Positions 1 to 12,084 of a stretch of DNA of 64,000 bases are shown here, one piece after another. Source of the stretch: Mytilus californianus (lineage: Eukaryota > Mollusca > Bivalvia > Mytilida > Mytilidae). The DNA lies in NCBI RefSeq assembly GCF_021869535.1, contig NW_026262593.1, forward strand, positions 69,156,322 through 69,220,321. The letters run 5' to 3'. The first letter of the stretch is position 1; every line of letters begins with the position of its first letter. The notes beneath the pieces were generated by a model that was not told the DNA's origin, searched no databases, and worked only from the letters and a program-made list of their open reading frames with translations. The translations under genes and the position numbers were made by a program.

Positions 1-119
1 GTTTAAAGCTCTATATGTCAGATGCTAGAAGACCTGGATGCTTCATACATGTATGCAGATGCCTTAAATTACAAAGTTTCCGTTTGTCTTATGTCCATTG
101 TCCTTGACATAATTTCATG

Positions 120-640
120 GTTCAATTAAATTGAGAATGGAAATGGGGAATGTGTCGAAGAGACAACAACCCGACCATAGAGCAGACAACAGCTGAAGGC
201 CACCAATGGGTCTTCAATGCAGCGAGAAACTCCCGCACCCGGAGGCGTCCTTCAGCTGGCCCCTAAACAAATATGTAAACTAGTTCAGTGATAATGGACG
301 TCATACTAAACTCCAAATTATACACAAGAAACTAAAATTAAAAATGATACAAGACTAACAAAGACCAGAGGTTCCTGACTTGGGACAGGCGCAAAACAGC
401 GGCGGGGTTAAACATGTTTTTTGAGATCTCAACCCTCCCCCTATACCTCTAGCCAATGTAGAAAAAACAAACGTACAACAGTACGCACAGTAAAACTCAG
501 TTTAAGAGAAGTCCGAGTCCGATGTCAGAATAGGAAACAAAAGAAAATAAACAAAATGACAATAACACATAAATAACAACAGACTACTAGCAGTTACTGA
601 CATGCCATCTCCAGACCTCAATTAAACTGATTGAAAGATT
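120..640. repeat. Dispersed mussel repeat, family A, copy 1
   Basis: Shares long stretches with the reverse complement of 25250-25600: GGTTCCTGACTTGGGACAGG, GGGGTTAAACATGTT, GAGATCTCAACCCTCCC and TTCAGCTGGCCCCTAAACAA. Probably a non-autonomous transposable element; boundaries are approximate. Confidence 0.75.
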
Positions 641-869
641 ATGTCTTCATCATATGAATATCAGGCACAATCCCTCCCGTTAGGGGTTTATTATTATACC
701 ATCATAAAGTATATGAGAGGAACATAACCCGTGTCATGCCAACAACTGGTTTTAGAATAAATATGTTTAATTCCGATACAAAGACCCTATAAGTGAATCA
801 ATATTAAAGCCAAAATATGCAATCTTTAATGACCTGACAACAGTATCGTAACTATATTCAATGTCTGCT

Positions 870-1640
870 TGAAAAAAGGTTTATTTTGTATATTTGGTAT
901 ACTGGTTCCTTGCAAGGTCTACATGTCCGTCAGACAGGGTTCACTTGACCTTGACCTCATTTCATGGATCAGTGATCAAGGTTCAGTTTCGTGGTCAATA
1001 CCGAATCTCAGATACTATAAGCAATGGGTCAACTATATTTGGTGTATGGAATGATCCTAACGTGTACATGTCTGACACCACAAGCACAGGGAAACATTCT
1101 ACAGCATCCACACAAAGGGTCAATGTAAAGTTTTCATGGATATGTTTGTTTTTCAGGTAACGTAAGCATTAGGTCAAGTATATTTGGTGTATGAAATGAT
1201 TGCATCATGTACATGTTTTCTGGTATGGTTCATCTAACATTGACCTCATGGTCATGGTTCATTGGTCAATGTTCAATTTTGTAATTAGGTCTTCTTCTCA
1301 GATACCATAAGCAATAGGTCAACTATAATTAGTGTATGGTATGATTGTAAGGTGTACATCTCCTTATTTTTATATTGATTGCAGGGTTTGTTTGCACATG
1401 CTGTGTGGATGCTGTAGAATGTGTGCCTGTGCTTGTGGTGTATGCCGTTATATTTTACAGTTATGTTTTTTTTTGCTTGTGAGAGGGCTGTCTTCTGTTA
1501 GTTTTCATTGAACTTTGGTGGATAATTGTCTCATTGGCAGTCATACCACATCTCCTTATTTTTTATATATGTCTGTCTGAGTGACAGGGTTCATCTGACC
1601 TTGACCTCATTTACATTTATATCATTGATAATGTTAAGTT
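870..1640. repeat. Degenerate ~180-bp tandem repeat (TTGACCTCATTTCATGG type)
   Basis: Copies share GACCTTGACCTCATTT, TCAGATACCATAAGCAAT and GGTCAACTATA..TTGGTGTATG. The first two copies are about 300 bp apart because other sequence is inserted. A third starts at about 1565. Two short inverted segments with CATTCTACAGCATCCACA (1077-1117 and 1401-1440) flank the second copy. Confidence 0.7.
1340..1560 (+). repeat. Short copy of dispersed family B tail
   Basis: Ends GGATAATTGTCTCATTGGCA then GTCATACCACATCTCCTTATT, the shared 3' motif of family B (see 21825, 33764). The rest is diverged. Confidence 0.55.
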
Positions 1641-2459
1641 TATGTGAATCAACATTAATTCAATCATGATGAGTAAAGCAGACAAGACATGTTGTTACCA
1701 GTCTTTCTTTGACTCAGTATGAGTGTCATGTTTGGTCGATTTTGAATAATGGTTTGGTCGATTTTGAATAATGAAACATATTTTTATCAAGCAATAGTTA
1801 GTATTAAAGTAACAAAAAGGCTGTTTTAAAAAGAAAGCTTTACACATTAAAGGTTCCTTCATTTGGATATGTTATTCTATTTAATAAACGGGGTAGTGTA
1901 ATAATCGTCAATAAAATATCCACTAGCTTCAGCAGAGAGGCAGCTAGAGAGTGTTGTAATGGATAAAAATTCGAACTAAGCACTGGGAAAAATGACTGCT
2001 CATCAATCAAGCTATCACATTTATTAATTGGTAATATCTGTTTCAAAAGGTGTGTGACATCCAGTCTTTAACATGGACGCTCAGAGACTGTAATCTAAAC
2101 ATTGTAAATCGTGATCTGTTTGATTCTAGGAATCAGATCAATCCATTTTCCAGACTCACAAAGTGACTTAAATTCATGTGAAATCTTTTTCCTAGATGTA
2201 GAATTCATATTTTAATTGTGAATTATTCTTAATATCAAGTCAATCTGAGCCAAGGGCTTCAGGTCTGCTTATAAATTTTGTTTTAGAAGTGACAAGAATT
2301 TATGGGGATACTGTTATATTCTATCATATGAAACTGTGCCCAGGGCTATTTCATATCCAAAGATATTTTCATAAAAGATTTGTTTCTGTGATTACAACAT
2401 CTTTATTTCATATGTAATTTTATTAACAACTTTAGGAATAAACTGTTTACACAGAGATA

Positions 2460-3550
2460 TGTCTCACCTTTTTTGTTATTTTGAAAATGGAAATAAATTG
2501 CAATACTTTAATGTGCAAGTTATGCAAAATATTCAGTCAATGAACCGTGACTGAAGGTACAGGGCCAAACAATCTCCATGGAAATGGGAAGTGCCAATAC
2601 TAATACAATTTCATACCAAATACCATTGACCTTCCACCAATGGTTCACCATAAACTGACCTGAATTTTCCCTTTAAAAAAGCTTAAACACAAACATTAAC
2701 TTGTAAACTATATGTAAAAGTTTCATAGTCAATGAACCATGATAAGGGGGTGTAACCACATAATCTCCATGGAAATGAGACTTTCAAATACAAATGCATA
2801 CCAAGGATTTGTATAGTGATATACTCACTATACAAATCCTTGTGCATACCAAATATCATTGACTTAACATTAGTGGTTCATCTTATACTGATCTAATCAC
2901 AAACTTTAACATGTAAACTATGCAAAACTTTCAAAGTCAATAGACTATGAATGAAGGGACTGGGCCAAATAATCTCCATGGAAATGAAATGTGCAAATGC
3001 TTATACATCTGCATACAAAATATCATTGAGTTACCACTAATGGTTCCCCTCAAACTGACCTAATCATAAACTTAATCATGTAAACTATAAAAAAAGTTCA
3101 AAGTCAATAGAACCCAATATTCTCCATGGAAATGAGATGTACAATGCTTATACAACTGCATAACGATTATCATTGACCTACCACTATTGGTTCCCCTTAA
3201 ACTGACCTAATCACACTCTAATACATGCTAACTAAGCAAAATTTCAAAGTCAATGACTGAGATAGGGGGGGGTGTCAGATAATCTGTATGGAAATGAGAT
3301 GTGCCATTGCTTGTACAACTTCATACCAAATATCATTGACCTACCACTAGTGGTTCCTATAAACTGACATAATCACAAACTAATATATGTAAACTAACTA
3401 AAAGTTTCAAAGTAAATAGTCCCTGACTGAGGGTGTGGGACCAAATAATCTCCATGGAAATGAGATGTGCCAATGTTAATACAACTGTATACCAAATATC
3501 ACTGACTTTCTAATAGTGGTTCACCATAAACTGACCTAATCACAAACTAA
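2460..3550. repeat. 150-210-bp tandem repeat, about 6 copies
   Basis: Units share AATCTCCATGGAAATGAGAT, ACAACTGCATACCAAATATC, ATTGACCTACCACTAGTGGT and AAACTGACCTAATCACAAAC. TCTCCATGG occurs near 2573, 2763, 2975, 3122 and 3449. The same family returns at 62600-63240. Confidence 0.9.
2803..2842. mobile_element. 40-bp hairpin insertion with 8-bp duplication
   Basis: Perfect 17-bp arms AAGGATTTGTATAGTGA / TCACTATACAAATCCTT around TATAC, placed between two copies of TGCATACC (2795-2802, 2843-2850). Neighbouring tandem units have the uninterrupted TGCATACCAAATATC, so the insertion is visible directly. Confidence 0.88.
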
Positions 3551-3559
3551 TATGCCGCC

Positions 3560-4690
3560 GCTGGAAACAGCATTATTATTTAAAAGGCAATACAAAAATG
3601 ACCAGTCCGGTCAAACATACTGTTATAGAGCCAAATCTGCACCAAAGCAACAAGACTATATCATCCTTATCATTTTTTTAATAAAACCAATCAAATGTTT
3701 AATTTTGTGTTTTTCTAAATTTTACCAAACCTCTCCTCTCTTTAGCTTGCAAACCTTTGCCTCTGATTATACCTGATTAGAGTTATTCCAGAAAACCAAT
3801 CCAACCACTGTACAATAGAAAGACACCTCATAAACAAACCTCCAGGGTGATTGTTTGGGATATAGAAAAATGGTCATCTGACACCTAATCAGTATGACAG
3901 TAAGATTAATGCTGAACAGGATCTGGTTGCGCAAGGTATATAAATGTGCAGTCTTGTCTGGTCAAAATAGGAACTTTCAATCCATTAAATGTGTGAGCTT
4001 TTAAAAATGGCTGGATCCACCCCTGCATTGGTTTTTTTGTCTATTTTGTTTCTTTTCCTGAGTTTGCATGCAATATTTGCTGCTGATATTAAGCAAACAA
4101 CAATAAATCAACAATTCATTCTGCTGATTGATTATTGCTTGCTTTCTGTGACTTGACTGTGAAGTGTTGCTCTCCACCTATTGCAGTTAATTCAAAACTC
4201 AGACCAAATTGCAATTTGTTTTATCAAATACAAGAGCTGTCAAAATGACAGTAAACCGGATTCTTTAACATTTATTTGTGTTCTGGCATTAATCAATATC
4301 ACAAGGACCAAAACTCCTAATAGGTAAAATTTATGATCATCAATATCAAACTTGACTTCCATGTTGTCAACAATAACAACATATAAACTAGATAGAAAAT
4401 GACCCTCTAGCAGGACAAACTGTGTGCCCTTAATGCATAAAGTAAAAAAAAATTACTAAGTCCACCTACCTAGGATTTTGAAAATATCTAAAAAAAAAAA
4501 TGAATGAATTGTATGGTTTCAAATGGAAAGGCAAAAATCAAGCTTGACCTGTTTGACCATCTAGTTATCATAAGTGACATCATTTTGAAATATTAGAGAG
4601 CATATAAGTACACACACGTTTGTTCAGCAGGGGTGGGTAGGCAGAAATCATGAAGTCAAACAAGGAAGAGATACGTTTATGAGACTTAAA
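3560..4690. other. No gene recognised
   Basis: AT-rich sequence between the 2460 array and the Helitron-like fragment. No splice-consistent coding segment, RNA gene or clear repeat boundary was recognised. Confidence 0.5.
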
Positions 4691-4692
4691 CC

Positions 4693-5453
4693 TTATAAAA
4701 TATGAAACCATAGTATCTTGTGGTCACTCCAATAACTTTCTAGGCTCCCACTTTCAAACTGTTGTTGTCTTGTAATATAGGCATGGTCAATGGAAGAATG
4801 ATTGTCTGTGGTTTCATCGATATGAGCTTGGCCTAAATTAAGTGCATGCATAGTACTCTGAAGTTTTTTCAACTGCGTAGTTTGTTTGAATTGGTCAATA
4901 TTGATATCTCCAAGAAGAACTGTGTAATGATTGGGTGTCACAACAGAATGTATTGTATCACAAATGCTGTCCACATTGGTTGATGGATGACAGTATATTG
5001 ATGTCAGACAATAGTGTTTTTCAGATAATGACACTATCAACTGTATTCCCTCTATCCCTTCTTCCTCAATGAATTCTATTGAATCAACCTGTAGTCCTTC
5101 TTTTACATATGCAAAGATGCCACAATGAGGTCTGTGTAAATGTATTGCATGTGGGTAAAAGTCAATGAGATTAAAACCATTCAACATATAATGATCTAAT
5201 GAATCTGACTTTTTAGCCCAAGTTTCTTGTATAAATATTACATCATTCTGATATATACGATCATCATTTCTATAGTCGTCTATGTGTTTGTGTAATGATC
5301 TTGCATTATGGCATAAGATAGCAAGTTTTGGCTTTGCAAGTGGCAATTGACTGTAAACAATCTGTTTCTCATTTCTAAGTCGGGATATCTCAATTTTGAC
5401 ATTCTTGTCAATTGTGATCTTGTCCTTGTTGAAGTCGAGAAGATGGAGAACCG
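4693..5453 (-). pseudogene. Helitron-like transposon fragment: PIF1 helicase C-end fused to EEP endonuclease
   Basis: An open frame without its own credible start. It begins at the junction with the 152-bp tandem repeat, reading LSVLHLLDFNKDKI and ISRLRNEKQIVYSQLPL. This is how the C-terminal end of Helitron-type PIF1 helicases looks. It continues into an endonuclease/exonuclease/phosphatase domain with ILCHNARSL, VIFIQETW (metal-binding Glu), VLLGDINID, IDHAYI and the terminal SDH box (YWSDHKILWF). Bivalve PIF1-EEP fusion proteins of this layout belong to Helitron/Helentron rolling-circle elements. Rep and most of the helicase are absent; the 5' side is cut at about 5453. A non-LTR endonuclease is the alternative, but the LHLLDFN-RLR lead-in favours Helitron. 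Confidence 0.75.
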
Positions 5454-5945
5454 AAAGGTTTGGTTGAACGGTTCATGAGTAAATGCACGGACACGACAAT
5501 TTTTAAACTTTCAAGAACCGTAACTCCTGAACGGTAAAAGTCAAAATCGTCATTATAAAACTTGACCTCCATTTTGTTGTCAGTAACAACATATTAAAAT
5601 TTAAAAAGGTTTGGTTGAACAGTTCATGAGTAAATGCACGGACACGACATTTTTTAAACTTTCAAGAACTGTAACTCCTGAACGGTAAAAGTCAAAATCG
5701 TCATTATTAAACTTGACCTCCATTTTGTTGTCAGTAACAACATATTAAAATTTAAAAAGGTTTGGTTGAACGGTTCATGAGTAAATGCACGGACACGACA
5801 TTTTTTAAACTTTCATTGACCTCCATTTTGTTGTCAGTAACAACATATTAAAATTTTAAAAGGTTTGGTTGAATGGTTCATGAGTAAATGCACGGACAAC
5901 ATTTGGTTGCCGCCCGCCCGCCCGCCCGTCCGACCGACCGACCGC
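5454..5945. repeat. 152-bp tandem repeat, 4 copies, with CCGCC/CCGAC simple repeat
   Basis: Units start AAAGGTTTGGTTGAACGGTT at about 5454, 5606, 5757 and 5860 and include CGTAACTCCTGAACGGTAAA and TTGACCTCCATTTTGTTGTC. The last copies are shortened and run into CCGCCCGCCCGCCCG and CGACCGACCGACCG (5909-5943). Confidence 0.9.
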
Positions 5946-6039
5946 CGTACATCCCCAAATCAATAACTGACATTTTTGACACAAAAATCCGGTTAAAAAC
6001 TGTTGAAATGGTCAGAATTTTAAAAAATGTTGAAAAGAT

Positions 6040-6266
6040 TATATGATTGATGCTAGCACCATTGGATATTTTGTGGTGGTCAGTTTTTATTGGTGGAGGA
6101 AGCCAGAGTGCCTTGAGAGAACCATGTCCTTCGGCAGGAAAACTGACAATACTTGTCAATTAAAATTGGAGTCTAGCGCACCTGACATGTGAGGGGTTCA
6201 AACTAATGACCTCACTGTTGACAGGCTAGTAACCAGTAGTTGAACTACTTATACCACTCGGCCACA
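6040..6266 (-). mobile_element. tRNA-derived SINE with conserved central domain
   Basis: On the minus strand it starts GTGGCCGAGTGGTATAAG (box A of a Ser/Leu-type tRNA) with a box B-like TAGTTTGAACCCC. A central domain follows (CAGTTTTCCTGCCGAAGGAC, GGCACTCTGGCTTCCTCCAC). The same domain is seen at 8928-9080 and 38655-38790. Not a functional tRNA gene. Confidence 0.85.
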
Positions 6267-6352
6267 AAGCCACTTGGCCACAAAGGCCACTTGGCCACAA
6301 AGGCCACTTGGCCACAAAGGCCACAAAGGCCACTTGGCCACAAAGGTTACTT
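6255..6352. repeat. GGCCACAAAGGCCACTT tandem repeat at a SINE head
   Basis: Imperfect 12/21-bp repeats of GGCCACTTGGCCACAAA directly beside the SINE 5' end, whose box A reads GTGGCCGAGTGGT on the minus strand. The repeat appears to be an expansion of that tRNA-like head. Confidence 0.85.
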
Positions 6353-7059
6353 GGCTGAAAAGTCAAGTCAACAAAGTGCAAGGTGATAAAATAAAGCATA
6401 CTTACAATCATATATGTTTGAATTTTAAAGCTGTCATTATAAATTGAAATCTAATATACTTTTTGAAATATACTTTTAGCTAAAATATGTTTTTATGAAG
6501 CTTTAAAGGGAAATCAAACAGTGAGTCCAATCCATATGACAGATAGATATTAGATTATCACACTGGACGTTATCCAACCAACCATCAATATTTGATGATC
6601 TCTCGCATAGAAAGCTAATTAACAACATATTGTTACTTTACATATATTTTAATGATTCAATTCAAACTGATATCTGATTCTTATAAATGTAAAAGGCCTT
6701 TTAAAAAAAATATAGTAATGAAAACTTAGTTTTTCTATAGCAATTCAAAAATTACTCCCTCTCACCTTTTAAATGACTATTTACAATAACAATATCAAGA
6801 GAAATTTTATGCAACATTGTCATAATAGCATTGAAGTGGAATTCAAATCTTAAAGGATTGTAACTATACTTTATCCTATAACCTTGCGCTCTGTTGACAT
6901 GACTATGATTCTTTTCAGCAGTTGAAATTGAGTTTGCAAATTTTTGAAATTATTTGAATTAAGGAACATATCTCCCTCATGCAAATCTCCGATTCCTTGC
7001 CCAGCTTAGGCTATATTTCTTTTTATCCTTTTCAGTTTACAATCTCTTCGTTTTTTAAT

Positions 7060-7150
7060 AAGTTTTGGATTTTCATATATTTTGGCCTTGAGTATCACTG
7101 AAGAGACATTAATTGTCGAAATGCGCTGATATTTTGCATTAATAAAATGT
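7060..7150 (+). repeat. Dispersed mussel repeat, family C fragment
   Basis: TGAGTATCACTGAAGAGACA then TTAATTGTCGAAATGCGC is a motif I recognise as highly repeated in mussel sequence. Related to the fragment at 23800-23950. Confidence 0.5.
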
Positions 7151-7675
7151 CAACAAATGTAACTAAAACAATGATTCATTTTGCTGTCCATTTATTATTC
7201 ATTTTTAAAATTCAATATAGCATAAATTATAAAAATTGAGGATTATATACATTTTGCTAGGTCATTTAAATATATTACAGTTAAAACAATCCTTAAATAA
7301 TATTCACAACCTTTGAATGAGATATGTATGGTAAAATATACATCAATAATCAAATCTACAACAGGACTTATACACATATACAATTATAAATAAACTTTTA
7401 ATAAGTTAACACTATTAAATACTTAATCTTACATTTTTGTACATTTTATTATATTTCTTATTCAACCATTTATAGTATCAGGCAATCCTCACATAGGAAG
7501 AAAATCAAGAATATATGTCTATACCATGTCCAACTGCCCCATCATATGTTCATGATCAGTGAACATTGAAATCAGGGTCTAAATCATAGTTTGGCATATA
7601 TTTTTTAAGTTTTATATCAAAGTGAACATTTGTCCTAAGTTTCAAGTTGATCATGCTAGACTACCTTAAACCTCG

Positions 7676-7860
7676 TCTGTAACCTTCATTAAACCAAAAC
7701 TTTAACCTACCTTTAACCAAATGTTTAACCTATCTTAAACCAAAACTTTAACCTACCTTTAACTAAAACTTTAGCCTATCTTTAACTAAAACTCTTAACC
7801 AAAACTTAAACCTACCTTAAACCAAAACCTTAACCTACCTTAAACAAAACTTTAAACTAA
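7676..7860. repeat. Imperfect ~20-bp tandem repeat (AACCAAAACTTTAACCTACC)
   Basis: About 9 units of AACCAAAACTTTAACCTACC with length variation. Two more diverged units occur at about 8095-8125. Confidence 0.8.
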
Positions 7861-7861
7861 T

Positions 7862-8920
7862 CAATGAACTGCGAAATCTTGGTCCAAACCCTAATATATA
7901 TTTTAAAGTACACATTATATCCTAAATTTTATGGTAAACTTCATTAATCCAAAAACATAACCTGACAGTGAACTGTGCAATCTGGGTCTAAACCCTAATA
8001 TATATATTTTTCAAAGTTAACAGCATAATGAAAATGAGAAGTAAGTTTTAAGTTGATGTGACCACAAATTCATGGAAAAATTTCTTAATTAAAGCATTAA
8101 CCTACCCTTAACCAAAACTTTTACCTTATATGGGACAGACAAAGAGACTATGAAGAATAATGCCCTGATCTATTGAAGGCTAGGCATAAAAATGGCATCA
8201 AAATCAGGAAACTTGGGGTGGATGGGTAATGATGGGGAAGGTAAAGTGCAAAAATGCCTTCAAATGTGAAATTTTATACATCTTTCAGTCCCCACATGCA
8301 AAGTTTTCAAATTGGAATCATTCAAAATCCTATCAAGTTGTCATGGTACATAATATTCCATTTGTCTAATGCTGGCAGTGATGGCTTATTACTCAAAATT
8401 TAACAGCTGGAAATTAAATAGATATATACAACGTGTATATATATACTCTGCTTGTTAAACATTGACATCTTACATCATGGACATAATTCAGTGTGAATAT
8501 TGCTCACTCTACAATAATAATACAATCAATTTTGTATACAATTATTATTAACAAATAGCAACAGTAATTTATGAGCAATAGTAACAAGTGGTAGATATTT
8601 TTCTTCAAAAAAATACTGAATCCATAATAGGAAGGCAGGAATGTTTAACCTCACACAACCATCTTAAATCTACTAGCATATTAAATTTTGGTAATGGAAA
8701 ATGAGTCAGATAGTTAAATTATTAAACTTTAAAAAAAAAGTTTGAAAACAGTCATATTTGCCAGACAAATATTTTTCTTTTAATAAATGTCCAGATATAG
8801 TTACACTGAAACATATCTGCAGAATATTTCATGTGATTATGAAAAAAACCCCAGGTTTGGAGTCCTTGGACAATCATATTTGACCAGACTGTTTTCCCTC
8901 AAAAAGACACACTTCTTTTC
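7862..8920. other. No gene recognised
   Basis: AT-rich. Two AAACCCTAATATATATTTT-type repeats (7888 and 7995) suggest an old duplication; otherwise nothing is supported. Confidence 0.5.
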
Positions 8921-8924
8921 TGGT

Positions 8925-9095
8925 CATTGATTGATTGATTGTTGGTGTAAAATGCAACTTTAAGCACTATTGGAGAGTTTTTGTTGGTGAAGGAAACCGA
9001 GTGCTTGGAGAAAACCATCAACCTTTGACAAGAAAACACTGGCAACCTTTGACAAGAAAACTGGCAATCCTTATCCAGTGATAAAAGAGACACAA
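8925..9095 (-). mobile_element. SINE copy, central domain and (AATC)n tail
   Basis: Plus strand ATTGATTGATTGATTGTTGG followed by GGTGAAGGAAACCGAGTGCT and GACAAGAAAACTGGCAATCC is the reverse complement of the central domain and tail of the SINE at 6040. A short internal block (CAACCTTTGACAAGAAAAC) is duplicated. The tRNA head is missing. Confidence 0.8.
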
Positions 9096-9150
9096 ATAGT
9101 AATTACTGTAAAAACAAGCTTGGATACCCTGTAACCAAAACAAGGTTATT

Positions 9151-9198
9151 TGCCCCCCCCCCCCCCCCCCCACAAAAAAAAACCAAAAAAAAAACTGC
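9151..9198. repeat. Poly-C followed by poly-A tract
   Basis: A run of about 20 C, then CACAAAAAAAAACC and a further A run. Simple sequence with no other feature. Confidence 0.9.
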
Positions 9199-9199
9199 T

Positions 9200-10700
9200 G
9201 ATTAGTTGATCATACATTGATCAGTCTTTTTGAACTTATCTTTCATTTTTAACTGGTTTTCAACTTTTTAATGTTAGCTATAAATGATTAAGTTTGTCAA
9301 AATAGTATCAAAACTAATTAAATTCAAAAGGTTTTGAGCAAAATATTGAAAAAACGTTTTTTTTGTATACGTTCCCATGTGTCATGCCAGCAGATGTGAG
9401 ACATAAAACATATGTTCAATTTTTTTGTCAAAATAAATAAATTAATTGCATAACTTATGGCATGTTTCTCTCAAGATATTAAATGGTACAAAGTTTGGGT
9501 GTTTGACAGAAATATACAGGTCTTCAACTTATTTTACTTAGTCCCTCTCTGTTACGAACTTTATCTCTGTTACGTCAGCATCTGCTATTAGGAAAATAGA
9601 TGTGACAGTTAACTTTCTTGCCAGAATATCATTGCATTAATTTAGAGTATGGCACACAGATAAGTCCTTTGATGAGGGCCACGTCCAAGGTATCACTCTT
9701 AGTTAACTGATCAAATTAATAAGTCACTGTTAGTAAATAGAACTCAAAATATCCATTATTCCTTACCCTTGATCCCCTTTCATGGGCAACTTTATGGGCT
9801 CAAATACCTGTACTTACAATGGCAAAATAGAATTAAACAGGTTTGGAAAAATATACACAGCAGTCAAATGTTTTAGCAAACTTGTTTAAAAACACAAGTC
9901 AAGTATGTGAAATGTTTACTAGAGAACTATCATATCATGTGTGGCAGTATCTGCCCCTCTAACAATATATGAACAAGATAAGATGTCTGTTCTTTTGGTG
10001 TGACATCATCAGGCATGGTCCCCTTTCAAGTCATACTGTCTCAATTGAACAACCAAGAACAGAGAGAAAATTTGATATCATGATTTCAACCACCAAAAAG
10101 ATGAAAACTATCAAACCACATCTGAATATCAAAATATGCATCTTTATGTTCTATTTTTTTTCCCTGCACATTTAGACAGGCCTGAAAAAATTCCCACCCA
10201 CATCACCAGGTTGAATTATGCGGTAATTTTTAATTTTTCCATACATTTAAAGAGTACCACCAAGTCATGCAGTACTGGGTACTGTAGTATTTGCATGATC
10301 CATTAGATTTTGGCTAAATTTCCAACTAATAAATTAAAATTATGTAATATTTCACACTTTTTTATTTTCATATTTGAAAAGTCATTTCACACTGGAAAAA
10401 AAAACTTTCACTTTGAGTTGTCCTTGGCAATTTACTCCTTCATAATTGGAAGAAGTTTAGGTCAGTACTGTACTATTAAAGTTTGACTTGGAGAACACAT
10501 CATACAATATCATGTCAAGACAACTTTAAACAGATTTGATGCTGAGAATGTTCTTCTTCATAGCTTCAAAGCATTGAACTAATTAATTCATTTTCCATTA
10601 AAGTTCTCTTTCTTGCATTGTCTACAAATGGAATGTATTTTTCAAAAATCTAAATCTACATATTCTACATGCCTTAATATTCAGGTAATACATAAAATGC
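9200..10700. other. No gene recognised
   Basis: AT-rich; the only frame above 60 codons (9969-10175) has no recognisable motif and no splice context. Confidence 0.5.
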
Positions 10701-10704
10701 AATA

Positions 10705-11025
10705 AAGATCTGTGGTAAACTATCACTGATCACCAGAATTCCAAAAGATCTGTGGTAAACTATCACTGATCACCAGAATTCCAAAAGATCTGTGGTAAAC
10801 TATCACTGATCACCAGAATTCCAAAAGTTCTGTGGTAAACTATCACTGATCACCAGAATTCCAAAAGATCTGTGGTAAACTATCTCTGATCACCAGAATT
10901 CCAAAAGTTCTGTGGTAAACTATCACTGATCACCAGAATTCCAAAAGTTATGTGGTAAACTATCACTGATCACCAGAATTCCAAAAGATCTGTGGTAAAC
11001 TATCACTGATCACCAGAATTCCAAA
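10705..11025. repeat. 40-bp tandem repeat, 8 copies
   Basis: Units of AGATCTGTGGTAAACTATCA and CTGATCACCAGAATTCCAAA, copies from about 10706 every 40 bp. Copies 4 and 6 read GTTCTG, copy 7 GTTATG, and copy 5 ATCTCTG; otherwise identical, so recently expanded. Confidence 0.96.
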
Positions 11026-11029
11026 CTTT

Positions 11030-12080
11030 TTCAATGTTTTGCAATCTCTTATTCTTTCAGTGATACATCCATGTTTGGTATATTCAGTTACCATGGTTAC
11101 CTGAAAAAGATATCAGATCAAATTTGAAAAGAAAAATTAGTCAGTCTTTAAATATTTGATCATTGTCTCGTATAATTATATAGTTCTTTTTAATGAACAG
11201 GCCATTTTCCTTTCAACTCTGTCAGACTTTGAAAACTACTTTTATGCATAATTAAGATATCTTTTTTCATTGCTGAAAGAAATTAGTTTTTTAATTTTAT
11301 TTGCAGATCTTTACAAAAGCCCTTGCCATATTAAAGAAAATTCATGGAAAACAGAACCAAAACAGATAGGGTCAATGCAGATCCTACTAGACAAAATTTA
11401 GAAGGTCCACCTCAGTCTGTGGGATTCATGACTATCTGAAAATAAGTAAACCTGTAGCCCTTTTAAAATAATTCCAATGATTAAAAAAATATAACAAGTT
11501 ATCATAATCTTTAATATATATACCACCCTTCATAGATTTCTGAATAGTTTTAAATAAATATCATAAATAATTCTTATTATCAGACTTTGTAAACTTTATG
11601 TTTCCCAAAAATAAAGACACAATATAAAAAACACATATATCTGAACAATACTTTGACAGTCATTGAGATTTATAGATTATATATGGTTCTAAAATTGAGA
11701 CGGATTTTCTCAGCTGCATTCTCATCAAAGAGTGGTAGCCATGAAATACATACTAAAAACTTTCTCCAGTCTGAAACACCATAGATAATCTGTTTATTAC
11801 TATTAAAAAAATCTGAACATATCTATAAAAAGATGTTGATAAATAACCTATTAATAAGAGATCAGGTCACATGACAGATGGACAGGTAAACCTAACAGTG
11901 ATTATCTGGACCAACTACAGCGAGTCACTTTATTACTTATAGTAACTGAAAACTAACTTGATGCTGGCCACAAAACCATGAAAATGAGGTCAAGATGAAG
12001 AGACTCTTGTCAGAATGACATGAATAGATTCTACTGACCAAATAATAAAAGTATATCCAGAACATCAGTAAATACAATTA
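11030..12080. other. No gene recognised
   Basis: AT-rich sequence with no clear repeats or coding segments. Confidence 0.5.
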
Positions 12081-12084
12081 AAGA

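Noticed and set aside
6200-6266. Functional tRNA gene (Ser/Leu type)
   Set aside because: Only the head region with A and B boxes is present; it continues into a SINE body and cannot form a clean cloverleaf.
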